This document shows positions 31,690 through 43,859 of a DNA stretch of 64,000 bases, piece by piece; within the stretch, counting starts at the first letter, position 1, and the number at the start of each line of letters is the position of its first letter. This DNA comes from Isoetes taiwanensis. Its lineage: Eukaryota; Streptophyta; Lycopodiopsida; Isoetales; Isoetaceae. Under the pieces are notes generated by a model. It was not told where the DNA came from and did not search any database. It worked only from the letters and a program-made list of their open reading frames with translations. The position numbers were made by a program, and so were the translations under genes. The stretch spans positions 1,178,001 to 1,242,000 of the forward strand of contig JAJEKV010000060.1 in NCBI GenBank assembly GCA_021234155.1, given 5' to 3'.

Positions 31690-32170
31690 ATTGCGTTTCT
31701 AAGAAGGTTGTGGTGTTAAACCTAAGCGGAGTCCTTTGCAAGACTTTTAGAAAAATAAAGTGGCTAGAAACGGTTTCATCGGACACCGGTAGAATCAAAC
31801 ACCAAGTGGATCTATCCGTGACGCCACTTGAAGGAGATGCTAGGCGAGGCATTGGGTTATTTCGAGTTGGTATTTGGTCATCCATGGAACTAGGAACATC
31901 AAGGATACTTTGGAGGCGGGGGAAATCGTAGAAATTGGTTGACCCTTTGGGATCCGAGAACAAATGTGTGAAGTTCACTAATCCCAAGGATCCAACGAGG
32001 CAAGCCTATCTTCATCAAACACTTTGAGTAACATGATGGGCGAACTTGGTATCGAGAATAAGGATGATATAATCATAGTGGATGATGATGCTCTCAAATG
32101 CTTCTACAATCAAACACACGGGCCACGAATCCACCATCTTACGATCCAAAAACTTTGGGACGGATGATTT
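31690..32170 (+). pseudogene. FCP1/NLI-like phosphatase domain, copy 2 (broken)
   Basis: KKVVVLNLSGVLCKTF is motif I with the nucleophile Asp replaced by Asn. VGIWSSM is motif II (about 31869-31889). GIENKDDIIIVDDDALKCFYN (about 32050-32110, an extra-short variant) is motif III with both Asp residues present. The middle is shortened and shifted by several single-base changes. The region thus follows copy 1 in order and spacing, but motif I has lost its nucleophile while motif III is more classical than in copy 1. Confidence 0.58.
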
Positions 32171-34380
32171 TTGGTGAAGTTTGTGTCTATTATGCATAAT
32201 TTGGCTATGGGGATGGCCGATTGGGTGAAGTGTTAGATTCGTACCGAAGCTGGATAGAGCGGTGACATGGAACCACACCTTGTTAAATCGTGGAAAAACA
32301 TGGATTGATCCCTTAATGTTTTATTGGAATATATGATATTTTTGTATGATATTTGTGCCATGTATCGATAATTTCGAAGTGCGGAATTGCCCTACATAAA
32401 ATAATGCAATTTGTTATTATCAAACCTAATATTATCATCTATTGAGCAAGCAATATTTGTCTCATCTATGTTAGCAACTTGCTCTTCATTTACGCATATT
32501 TCAATTCGCATATATGAAAAGTCACCGTGAATCGCAACCTTATGTTATTTTGAAGTCCAAAAAAGATTAAAAAAAACAAAACCCCCCTAGAAGACAATAG
32601 CGGGTTGGCGTGATTTTGAGTTGACATAATCCCAATTTAATTGGATGATGGTTACTTTTCTTTTCAATTTTCGATTTCAGTTTGCATGCTATTTCTATTC
32701 TTGTGCATTGGGATTTGATGCATCTTTCTAGAAGTTGCCATATTTCTTTTTCAATGATTATGACGCCATGATCGGCATTTTTCGGACATATTTTTGGGTT
32801 ATGGATATACATTATGTCTTTTACCGGTGAAGGAGTTTTGCACCTTTAGTTTTGAGTGGGCTATATTTCATATGTTTATATATTTCTTATGAGTTCTTGA
32901 ATATTTGGCTACTTATCACACTATTGCATCATCATTGCTATATGTCTTTGCCCTTTTTGCTTTTAAGTTTAAATCTTCTCCGGATATCGATTCTTTATCA
33001 TTATGCTCTCATTTTATACTATGGTACATTATATTTTCTTTGTGATTTGTCTCTTTGCCTTTTTATGATTACTTTGAATCTCCTCTTGATTTGGCCCCTC
33101 GGCGTTACTGTGTTCTTCATATGATCTCAATCTTGCCGTTTTTAGACTTTGACTTGGCCCTTTGCTTGTTTACATGTATCTCCATTCATATCCTTCTACC
33201 AAAGTTCGATCTCGGGTAGTTTGACTTCGATTTCCTGTTGTTGCCCCTAACCTCAACCTTGATTTCTATCATTTTGTTAAGCTTGTCTATAGGCCTCTTA
33301 ACCCCTTCCATTGATTCGACCTCCTTCCGAAGTGATTGCATCCCGCCATAGCCATCTTTTTTAAGTCTCCCCCTTTGTCTAGAACTAACACCTCACCTCT
33401 CTTTTTTAGTAGCTAACACTTTCCATGGATAGCTTTACTACTAATATGTCACTTCACATCGTCATTGTGTTTTTTGGTCCATTTATCATTACTTCTTTTG
33501 TTTTTTCTCATAGAGACCATATGTATGGCACTCGCTTTTATTAATAATATGTCATTTTACCTAGCCATTATGTTTTTATTTCTTCTTTTTTACCATATGG
33601 CTGACCTCCTTGCACTCCACCCCCGCCTTGGCACTTTTGACCTCCATCTCCTCCTTTTCATTGGCCACAACCTTACTTTTGACTATTTAACCCTCATTTT
33701 TGTTCGATTTATGTTGTGATCCGAATTAATTTTTGTCTCAATTTCCTTCTTGAACTTCCTTTGCTTGGTGCTAACATGTCTACATCCTCTTCCTCAATCT
33801 CGTCCCTCATTTGCAAAAGTATGATTCATATTGGAGCCTTTATTCATGGCTTTAGGCATATGGTATTTTGTCTTCTTACATCACCACACCTATCTCCTCT
33901 GCTAACTTGAACCAGACCTTAGCACCTTCCCTCTCCTAATCTTGTTCCAAACCATTTCACAACCTTATGAACCTCTTTGCTCTAGACTTCGTGTTGATGT
34001 CAACCTCATTTTTCTTCTTGACATTGCTCTGCGATTGATCATTATGTTGGTATTTGCATGCATCACGGTAGCTTCTCGAAGTTGCCTTTTATGTTATTGG
34101 ATGTGGTTGACATTTCATGTTCTTAGTTTTGGTCTTTTCATTTTTGGCGGACTAGGCATATTGTTTGATCCTTTATACACGACACATCGCTATATTCCCT
34201 TTGTTATTCGCGGCTTTCTACATCTTGTTTCCTATCTCTTCCCCTTTATGGATTTCGCGGCATTTTTAAGCCTCTCTTCATCATCCTCATATGTAAGCCC
34301 TGGTCCATTACTTGAGCCTCGGCAGACCATATCCTTCTTTCATCAAATTTTTCAACCTTCCCTCCCCGCCATTTTACCTT
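32171..34380. other. AT-rich, pyrimidine-biased DNA; possible charged remnant on minus strand
   Basis: The plus strand is T/C-biased. Its ORFs (for example 32852-33124, 33465-33719, 33942-34388) are Leu/Phe-rich, as random T-rich frames are. On the minus strand around 33400-33180 a frame reads DKGGDLKKDGYGGMQSLRKE and on to KRPIDKLNKMIEIKVE, and around 33760-33730 KFKKEIETKIN. A charged, coiled-coil-like gene remnant is possible, but stops are frequent and no family is named. Confidence 0.3.
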
Positions 34381-36401
34381 TATCGTGATCCACCTCTCGT
34401 CGGGCCCGCCCCCTCGTACCTTTCTTCCTCTCCTTCCTTCTGCCCCTCGGCATATGCGGCTCTATTGTTCTCCCGCCCGGCATCCGCGCTCCATTTCCCT
34501 CATATTCATGGTTTCCTTTCGGCTTTTGCATCTCCAAGACCCTTCTTTTTGGCCTGAGGCGGATTGCTTTGGGTTGTGGCAGCATCAGCGGATTGCCCGA
34601 GGGTTGTCTCTGCAAGGCCTCTCTGGCGGTGATGGATGGCGCCTAGGCCTGGCTATGATGGATGGCGTCACGGCAGGACCTTTACTGCTGAGCACCGATG
34701 CATGCTGGCGAAGGCGCCGGAGGCATGGTCGTGCTATTTGCCCACGATGGGGCTATTCTTTGGCAAAACAGTGCGGGGGCTGCACCTCCTGGCGACTTCT
34801 CTGGCGTTTTCCACAGCAGCCTTCACGGCGCTGGACTTAACGGCGCTTGGGCCAATGAATCGTTGGTTTTCGGCTTCATGGGTGCCCTCCACGGTCACCG
34901 CCTTTTCTGTGAATCGTTGCTATGGGGTTTTGGGACTCTTTTGCATTTACGGGGCAGCTCTTATGGTCTAGTGGTTTGATCGAGTTACTCAGTCGGCACC
35001 GGGATCTGCATCAGCATCTATTTGCCACTGGTTTTGGTGAGAGGATGGAGGTTTAAGCGGCGTGCATGGTAAAGCACGATGCAGAAGCACCTATTGTGAA
35101 AGAGGTTACGGTTCGGCGTTTGTTGAAGTTACGTTTGTTGGAGGTATGCTTGTTGCTTTTGCGGCGGCATAGCTTTTTGAATCTGTGGTCATCATAGAAG
35201 TTTTCCCGAAGGGGTTTTTAATCAGGGCCATGGTGCTCCTGAACTTAAACCCATGCAATGTATTTTTGTTTTCTTTGTACTTGTGGTGCATGTTTTTTTG
35301 CATTTGCCTTTGTGGTGCGGCGTAAAATATACTTCCTTCCTTCCTTCCTTCCTAATACCCCTCTCTATTCTTCAAAACATTGTATCTTTCTTCTTTGTGA
35401 TGAATGACAAGCCTATCTATCGGCCCGGTTTGTGTCTCTTCTTGAGTCCCTTCAAGAATAAAATGTTCTCTCATGGAATGTACTTATGTCATGCCAATTG
35501 TATTATTTAAAGGGACTTATGCCAATTTTTGCATTTGTGTTAGCATATTACGGTGGTTTAATGCATTTGAAAACAACTCAATACAACAGTTAGAAAAGAG
35601 TTTAATTCCACTGCTTGGATATTCAAAAGCTCAAGGTTCTTCTGATGCAAAGATGGCAGAGAAGATATTGCCAAAGAGAATCTTGCACACTAATTTTTCA
35701 GCCAAAGGCGAGCAAACAAATTGATTCGGATGTCATAAAAATTTGAGATAGGTATTGCGAAAAACTTGAAGTTTGCGAGGCAAAAATGTTTTTACGTCAA
35801 TGGTGAAACACCACAACAATTCGCCCTTTGGCTGCACTCATGCCATGATGCAAGGCCCAAATTCTCTTCTTTATTTGTGGTCCTGTTACAGATACATAAC
35901 TGAGCAGTTCCAGAACACTATCCATTAACTTATGTCAAATGAGAATTATAATTCCACTTTGCATATTACCAAAGGATTGGTCTAGATGGTGCGTGCAGAA
36001 ACATCCTGCAAGAAACCAGAAACCCTCCTCCAAGAACCAAAAACGAAATGCATAAAATTTGCATTAAAATTCTAATTACCTTTGGAACCTTAAAAATCGC
36101 TTACTTTGGATTTGTCAAAATGCTTGATGATTTAGGTCATCAAAAATGCATGAAGATAAATAGTCGAGTTAGAGCATTTAATACAATGAGCACCATTGAC
36201 AGAATTGGGCACCATGGATGGAATAAATCTCTCTGATTCATTCTCATCCATGCACATAACAGGTTTTATATTTAAATATGTATTATGCTTAAATGTACAT
36301 GCAAATATTGCATTCAGTATAACTATATTCAATTGCCTCTACACTAATATAATACCTTCATGTCTTCGGATTAGAATTGCCATGTATTTGCATGTGCGGA
36401 T
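34381..36401. other. GC-richer block, microsatellite and unclassified DNA
   Basis: 34380-35060 is GC-richer, with three overlapping 80-150-codon plus frames (34385-34840, 34636-34971, 34698-34979) that resemble no family I know; only one at most could be real. (TTCC)n lies at 35333-35353. Nothing is seen from 35355 to 36400. Confidence 0.35.
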
Positions 36402-37277
36402 AGAATATGTAGCAAAATAACAGGGGGTTCCAGGGGGATTTGATATGGATGTAAAAATAACAATTCCTGAAACCATAGACCATACACCCCAAAAACTTGA
36501 ATAAGTTGTTATAAAAAAAAAACATAGATCCAAGGTTAAAAATAATCACATTAACTCACTGGATATATTAGTTAAAGTAGTCTAATTAGGACATTGAGTT
36601 ATTTTGGTAGAGGTCCAGAACGTTGTATTTCATATTCTAAAATCTTAGACAAAGGCATTATAGAGGTTTGATATTCCCTCAAAACCTTAGGAAATCGTAT
36701 TTCATATTTCAAAATCATAAAGCCTCAATCATAAATGACTATAAAAAAGCGAAAGCCCGAGGAGGTCCCAACATGTCGATGCGGGTCGTAGGATCGGGCG
36801 AATCTAACGGCGTGGTAGTCGGGGGGTGCACCTCGTTTAGAATATGTAGCAAAATAACAGGGGGTTCTAAATGGATTTGATATGGATGTAAAAATAACAA
36901 TTCCTGAAACTATTTCATCCCCAAAAAATTGAATAAGTTGTTATAAAAAAAACATAGATTCAAGATAAAAAATAATCACATTAACTCACTTTGGGTATAT
37001 TGGTTAAAAGTAGTCTAATTAGGACATTGAGTTATTTTGGTAGAGGTTCAAGCCCCCGTATTTTATATTCTAAAATCTTAGGCAAAGACGTATAGAGGTT
37101 TGATATTCCCTCAAAACCTTAGGGGAAATCGTATTTCATATTTCAAAATCATAGGCGCCTTTAATCATAAATGACTATAAGCAAAAGCGAGGCCCGGAGG
37201 AGGCCCCAACATACGATGCAGGTCGTAGGATCGATGAATCAATTTGTGGTAGTCGAGGTGCACCTCGTTTAGAATAT
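36402..37277. repeat. Tandem duplication of a ~437-bp unit
   Basis: GAATATGTAGCAAAATAACA starts unit 1 (about 36403) and unit 2 (about 36839). Both units contain the same landmarks in order (TATGGATGTAAAAATAACAA, TTGAATAAGTTGTTATAAAA, ACATTGAGTTATTTTGGTAG and GGTGCACCTCGTTTAGAATA), with scattered indels. The short AATATGT junction lies at each border. No coding capacity. Confidence 0.75.
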
Positions 37278-39265
37278 GTGCGGATAGACATTTCAGCAAG
37301 TTCTTTGGTCTGTCATACATCAAAATAACGGATGCCTCATATCCACTCCAATTGTTGCCTATCTATATTTCTTGATACAAAGTGTTAGAAAAGCAACCAA
37401 TTGGTACATAGGACTTCTATCCCATCAGTTCTGTGAGGCATGTAACGAAAGCAGCCATTGTTTTGTCTCAAGATGAAGCAAGAAAGACGCTATGACCATG
37501 GACAATCAGCAAGGCGTAAACAATGGATATGAACAAATGGTTGGATCATAAACAAATGCATGTTTTCCTCAACCTTCAATACACTTATAAGATCGAATGG
37601 CGTGCCAACAAACTAATCCAAACATTACAAGGACATAATACATAAGTGCGCTTCATAGATCAAGGATCGATCCTTCTGAGCTAGAAATTTAACACATCTA
37701 CAAAGGAAATAGCCAATACCTAGAATTTTTGAGTTTAGTTACAAGCAGATACACAATAGTATTCAGAAGGTCTCTTAGAGCATGAACCTGAAAACATAGG
37801 CCCAAATTGATGCAGTGCAAGATATACGAAATGATCAAAGCACGTTTGACAATCAAAATCCTTACACATGCCATTTTTAAATTGAAAGATAGGAAAGCAA
37901 AAAAAAAGTGACCATCAATTTTTGCTTTGCAAAAGCGAAAACACTCTGAAGGCCATTGGAAGAGCTCCAAATGGTGGAAAAAAATTCCACTGTCATGATC
38001 AAATTGGGGATTTATCTATAGTCAAGTGACCCAAATGCAGGCTCTATTCCATAATTAGATGGTTCGACAAAGGCTTAAAGAGACGGAATGCCAGATATAT
38101 TAGAATCCCTCTTCTGTAAGCAAATCTTGCTTTGTGATTGATTAGAACCATAGTCAGGATGATTGGCACCATGGTGGAGTCAAAATTAAAGCCCAAAATC
38201 TGAATACATATGGTGAACTCTTAAGAATGGAAATGAAAACATAAACAACTCTCAAGCAAGATTGGAATGTTATGAAGAAGCGAGAAAAAAAAAATGGGAG
38301 ATGCACACCATATAATATGATGGAAGCAAGTCAATCTCATGTCCTTCCATGATTAGAAAGACTCATCGGCATAGTCCTTCAACAACAAATCTACGAAATA
38401 CTTGAACTGTCGAGGACGAGCAGAGAATTGTTGAGAAATATAGATGCTTCATTTTTGCCCCTTCAAAAAGTTCACTGGATATTGTAGGAATAATCATATT
38501 GCCCAATAAACATCTAAGCCAATCAATGTTTAGGGCAATAGCATAATAATGCCAAATAGCATTTGGGCGTGTCTTCCATGCGACCTGCATTCCTCAATTG
38601 CCAGAAAAGGAAATCCATCGAAAGAAAGACCCTGCACAAATCATACTGAAGTTAGTTCTCTTAATTTTTAGTAGTCAGAAATATCTTTCGGCGTCAAACA
38701 TTCCCACAACCTTAGGCAAAGACGCTTGAAGAAAAAATCCAAAAAGTCTTCCACTTGCCAGGAAAACCAAGTTTAAACAATAGATCTAAGAAAGAAATTA
38801 ACTATTAAGGATGTAAACAAACATTCATAACAAAGAGTTGAAAAAATCACAAAGCACGAGTAATTAGTCTAAATTTGTAGGTATGGCCACGAATGTGAAA
38901 ACACATATGCTTAGCGAGATTAGACGTGTGCTCATAAATGAGATATATGGCAACGAAAGTCCCAATAGGGAGATGTAAACTGGTCAATGAGTTGGCCATT
39001 TTGTTAGGCATGTCAAAGGGAAGTGCCAAAATGAGCTAGCACCAAAAATGGCCAGGAGGAAATATTGACTTCTCTTCTGGACACACATGTAAAGTCAATG
39101 ATTGGAAACCCCATGGACGAAACTGAAGACATATTTGAAGCATTCAGTGCAACTTAAAAGTCTCAATCTTGGCGTTAAGTGGCAAGGAATGGATTGCTTT
39201 ATAGAATTCTAAGAAAATGACGTGCAGATCGCAAGAACATCATTAAGGATCTCAATGCACATCAG
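37278..39265. other. Intergenic, no supported gene
   Basis: Only short ORFs without domains (for example 37698-37970 minus). No clear repeats. Confidence 0.4.
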
Positions 39266-39709
39266 TTGGAGATAATAAAAAATGCCTTGCATCAAGGGGA
39301 AAGCTCTAGTGGAGCAAGGCCTAGCATGTCCCACTTTTCTTTGGAGAATCACATGAATACATCAATCTTTGTTGAACCCATACTAGTAGAGGCCATGGAT
39401 ACGATGTGCCTTATTGAAAAGAAAGCAACTCGTCGCACACATCAAATCAAGATCAATGGGACACAACACTTCCAAGATGATGAGCTCTATAGTGGATGGG
39501 TTTTTAAGGGTGAAGATAGGGCCATGCCATATGAGTTGGCTCAAAGATACATATGTTTCAAGAGCCCTGTAACGTTCCTTAACCATCCCGGCCTAACCAA
39601 TTGGCCAAAACATCCGGATATTTATGGGATATACATCCCACCCTCTGATGGCGGTATCGGGAAATGCCACACCAAGATCTACTCGAGCGGTCTTTTATGG
39701 GTCTATTAG
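39266..39709 (+). CDS. Unrecognised 147-codon ORF
   Basis: The frame has a mixed, protein-like composition: an N-terminal Ser/Gly stretch, ATRRTHQIKINGTQHFQDDE, then YSGWVFKGEDRAMPYELAQR and a Pro/Gly-rich end (DIYGIYIPPSDGG). It runs into the LTR-type repeat that starts at about 39645, so the original end is probably lost. I know no family with these strings; an old retroelement gag-like piece or a host fragment are both possible. Confidence 0.3.
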   Translation: MEIIKNALHQGESSSGARPSMSHFSLENHMNTSIFVEPILVEAMDTMCLIEKKATRRTHQIKINGTQHFQDDELYSGWVFKGEDRAMPYELAQRYICFKSPVTFLNHPGLTNWPKHPDIYGIYIPPSDGGIGKCHTKIYSSGLLWVY

Positions 39710-40290
39710 AATCTGTCCCACTAGAATTATGCTCGTCCTCGAGCATCATGCTTTCATTGCAGACACAACTACATGGTACTTTCCCTCCAAGGTGGAACTA
39801 CGTGTCATATGACATCCATGTCATTTGTGCCCCCATGGAAACTCGAACTCGAGCCCTGCTCTGATACCAAATGTAACATTCCTAAATCAACTGGGCAAAA
39901 TCGTCTAGATGTTTATGAGCAGTCGCTTCTACCCATTTATGTTGGTGTCTCAGGAATGCGACACTAAGATCCATTCGAGTGTTCTCCCATGGGTCCATTA
40001 CAATAAGAACATGTCGATTAGGAATGTTACATTTGGTATCGAGGCGAGGGGCTCGACTTCAAGTCTCCATGAGGGCATAAATGACATGGATGCAATAAAT
40101 TCTGCGTTGGAGGGGAAATACGGTGTGGTTATGTCTACAATGGAAGCATGATGCTTGAGGACCACCGATACCATGGTGGGCAAAACTATCTAGGCGTTTA
40201 TGAGTAATCCATTCTATTCATTTATGCGGTGTCTCGAGCGTGACACCAAGATCCACTCGGCTTGATCTCCCATGGGTTCATTACAATATC
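39645..40290. mobile_element. Head-to-head LTR/primer-binding-site remnants
   Basis: At 39866-39887 the minus strand reads GGAATGTTACATTTGGTATC then AGAGC. At 40021-40045 the plus strand reads GGAATGTTACATTTGGTATC then GAGGC. TGGTATC(A)GAGC is the usual plant initiator-Met tRNA primer-binding site, which follows the LTR end ...TTACA. The 39733-39885 stretch is a diverged inverted copy of 40026-40167. Between and around them the LTR-like sequence GTGTCTCnnGnnnGnnACnnnAAGATC repeats at about 39653, 39944 and 40230. These are broken LTR retroelement ends in opposite orientation; no gag-pol is seen. Confidence 0.5.
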
Positions 40291-42700
40291 TTTGGGTGTG
40301 ATAGAGTATGAACTAGCTCAGCATAGCTTGGATACTCCTTTGGAATATCTTAGGTCCATGGCGAGGAAGAGAGCATGAAGGAGCCATGATCGTTGTGAGC
40401 GTTGGTCTTCTTTCCTTTTCAAGTTACGTTAGAGATCGTGCACCACCTCCATAATGCGCATGTGTTTGAGTTGGAGTGAGTTCCTCTTGAATTATGTCAT
40501 TTTTTATTCACTAACACATATTAGGTATGTCTTAACTTTGAAGTCGCTCTTGTTGAATGTAGTCCAAAGCAATTGCTCAAGACCAGCGAAGATGGCAAGC
40601 TATTTTGGAATAGGATTAATCTTTGTCACAAACAACATTTGCCTTAACATCCACAAGGGTGATTGAAATTAGCAATGCTTTGACTCAAAGAAAAAGGCGA
40701 GTGTTAAGTATGCTTAGCTCAAATCGGGAGTCATATCATGGAGGAAGGTCATGAAAGCGTTGTGGTCAACATGTTAAAAGCAACGGTATTAGAGTCCTTG
40801 TTCTTTATTTGGCCAGACATTGTATTAGGTGCTTGATTTATATCATCGTAGGTAATTGAAAGAAGCGACTAAAGCTAGCGAGAGGCTATGGGCGTTCTCA
40901 TAAAATGAGATAGCTATGTGTGGAAGCATTTGAAATACGTCTCTAATGCTTGCCACAAATCGTATAGCTAGTTCAATATAAGTGGACTAAGATATTGTGT
41001 TGTTTGCGGTGTCTAAAGGCCAACATAGCCGAAAAAAAAGGGGTATCTAGAACCGAGCCAGCTTTGAAAGCAAAGGTATGTGAAGGGCCGAGTTGCTATA
41101 TTGGATCTGGCGATTCTGAGGCACACGGTAACCTTTTGTAAGTATAATTTTTGATCAGGATTTAGGGTACTCACATTCGATACTAACATCGGTTTGGGTG
41201 GTCATGCTCAACGGAGAATCCTTTGTTTAGAAGAAATAGTAATACATGCGAACGTGAAAGGGCCTTTAAACAAGGCAATTGTGTGGCCATACAATATGCT
41301 TATGCATGTGAAAGGCGACATATGTAACATTCACTACATAATTATTTGCAACTATTAAACCTAAGTTTTAGGTGGAAGGAGGCCCACGGATCTGATGCGT
41401 GGCATGCGTCATTACCCGCGCTGGCATCGCATGGCATGGATGACTCATCTCGCTAGCATAACGATAGCCATGTAGTAAGCATCGTTAAATGACATTGACT
41501 TCGTTGTATTTGCATTGGCATCCGCGTGGAAACCGCGATGCGCCGCCGCCGGCACACTTTCGTTGCCGTGTGCGTAAAGTCATTTGCGGCGATTAAACCG
41601 CGTTTAAAAGCGCGCGATTGCGGCGGTATCACGGCGACAGCGTCGGATGTTGATATAGACGTCGTTTAAAGATGAGACATCGTTGTTTATTGACATGTCG
41701 ATGACATCCAGACGTCGATATACACGTCGCTATGGAATTATGATTTTATAGTGAGCTGGTTCAGACATGAACATGAGCATGGTTGTATCTTGTGAGCTAT
41801 TTTTAAATTTGCACCAATCGGTGGCATGATTCTATTCTTCTCCTTTTAATGATAACATATGCTGCTAGATTAAGCATGCTCCTAGGTAACATATTAGGTG
41901 TTTATGCAGTTAGATTCTAACTGAAACAAATAGAATGAACTAGAAATCAGTTTAGTTCTACTATAAATTAGAACATTGGTTCAATGGTTAGGCCCTTTTA
42001 ACATAGAGATAATCACAAGAATTCCGAAACTTTGACCACCATAAAATTTCGCCCTAATTCGACAATATTTTATACAACAAAATTTTATGTTGAACTGTGG
42101 CGGCGTTTTTGGGCGGCGCCGCCTTCTACTCTGTTTCTGTGTAGCCTCTGCTTTTTCATCTTTGTTTCATGCAAACGCCATAGCCAGGGATGCAAATGAA
42201 TGACACTTAGGCTTTCCTTGTCAGGGTATGCAACTTCGGCTTTCCTTTTCAGGGCCGATTCCTATTTTTACTTCCTTTCTATCTTCTTTCAGAAGCAATG
42301 ATCCTATCAGGAGTTTTTTTCAGCTTGATTCTTCATGAGTTCAGTGCTTGATTCTTGCAGACGAGTCCAATCCACCAAATGAAGGCCTCACGTTACAAAA
42401 GTAGGCGACCCCTTAGTCGTCCCACGATTCGAGTTCATAGGCTCAAGATCCTACCCATTGCCCTTTTCAACTACTACGATTTTTTTTTACTCAGTGCAAA
42501 CACAGCCGAATCTAACGGTCACGAGTGCAAAAACAAAACCGCCAAAGGGCAAATGCACAGAAATGCCAGAAATGAAAAGTTAAGGCACAGAAATGCCAAG
42601 CCAGGCACAGAAACGCCAAGCACAAAAACGCAGGAAATGCAAAGCCAAGGCTGGAATCAATCAAGAACAGGCTAAAGTTTAAGGTGGACAAAATTTCGTC
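40291..42700. other. Unclassified DNA with one CpG-rich block
   Basis: 41520-41720 is unusually CpG-rich and has repeated GACGTCG or CACGTCG words (about 41660, 41690 and 41711) and GCGCCGCCGCCGGC. It has no gene. 42098-42122 carries another GC inverted repeat (GGCGGCG, then CGCCGCC). The frame at 42355-42675 shows GAAATGCCA-type short repeats (42560-42640) rather than a domain. Confidence 0.4.
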
Positions 42701-42818
42701 GGAGAATTTCTCTCACCGTTGAAATTTCTCCAGGAAATTTTGAGCAGACCTGGCGGTGGCGCCGCTAGGTCTGCTCAAAATTTCCTGGTCAAATTTCAAC
42801 AGTGAGAGAAATTTCTCC
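42701..42818. repeat. Long hairpin with ~51-bp arms
   Basis: 42701-42751 pairs with 42766-42818 (start GGAGAA-TTTCTCTCAC, inner end TTTTGAGCAGACCT) with only about four mismatches or gaps. The loop is about 14 nt, GC-rich (GGCGGTGGCGCCGCT). It could be a small foldback element or a precursor of small RNAs. No target duplication is obvious. Confidence 0.75.
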
Positions 42819-43859
42819 TTCCAAAATTTGAACGCAACAATGCCATGCCTGTAGCATTCCCAATTTCCTGATGACCCGCTCCTGACTACCACTGGTCGCA
42901 TGACCCCACCGACAAACTGGGAATGTTGTCTCAGTTTTATTTCCTCTATATATACACCCATGAGCAACATCTTAAGACAACCAACGTAGTATCAATGCTT
43001 GCACTAAGAGTGTGTGTCATTGTATTTTTTTCCCTATGGGTGAAACATGTAAAGAATGGGTAAAATTAAACTAAATGCTTCAAACAATGTCACTAAGAAA
43101 GAAGGACGTGTGAGAAGCCAATGGATACAAGAACCATGCCATCCATATAAGAAGACGACGCAATTTTACTTTCAATAAGAAAATTCTAATACAATGCTCT
43201 TAAATTGAATTCAAACAAGAAAGAGACACACAAAGTACATGTTTAACAAAAGAATTTTCTTTTTGATGTCATTCATTCAAGTACATTATGTATAATGTCA
43301 AAAACTTTTACACAAGTGTGGCTCTTACAAAGTGACAAACCGAAATATAGTTGACCAAACATGCGACCTCCAAACATGTTACTAGTTATGTGAAATTTTA
43401 TAATTGAAACCTCTCGTCTATTCTCTCCATTTTAACTAATTTGACATATAGGAAAACAAGATTCATGTTTTTTGGCCTACAAGAACAAATTAATTCACTA
43501 GGCTAAGACCTTAATGGTCTATATCATGCATTCTTAGGCCCTATGAGATGAATGGAATTCTCATGTGGAGTAATGTATTAAAAATTATTATTATTATTGA
43601 ATAGAAAAGGAAGATAATCTTAAGATGAATGGTGGTATTCACATCTTTGTATGTACAATAGTGAGCCACAATTAGCTCATCACAATATAGAAAGTCAATA
43701 ATATTGGAGAAAGGAATAATACTTCTCCAAGAGTCCCCTTAAGCAAAACTTAAGCAAAAGGGAAAAATCCTGTACAAATAAAATAGTAACATGTCCGAAC
43801 AGAACAATAGGCTAACATGTCTTAAACAGAAACTTTTTCTTTGGATCAAAGAACCCAAG
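42819..43859. other. Intergenic 3' of the kinase
   Basis: A minus frame (42970-42713) includes the hairpin and has no domain. A (TTA)n tract of about five units lies near 43577-43592. Nothing else is seen. Confidence 0.4.

Noticed and set aside
32852-34388. Several Leu/Phe-rich plus-strand ORFs that look like membrane proteins
   Set aside because: T-rich DNA gives hydrophobic translations by composition alone; frames are short and start and stop without relation to one another.
39840-39885. tRNA-like GGTATC/CTCGAGCC string
   Set aside because: No cloverleaf can be drawn; the string is a primer-binding site complementary to a tRNA end.
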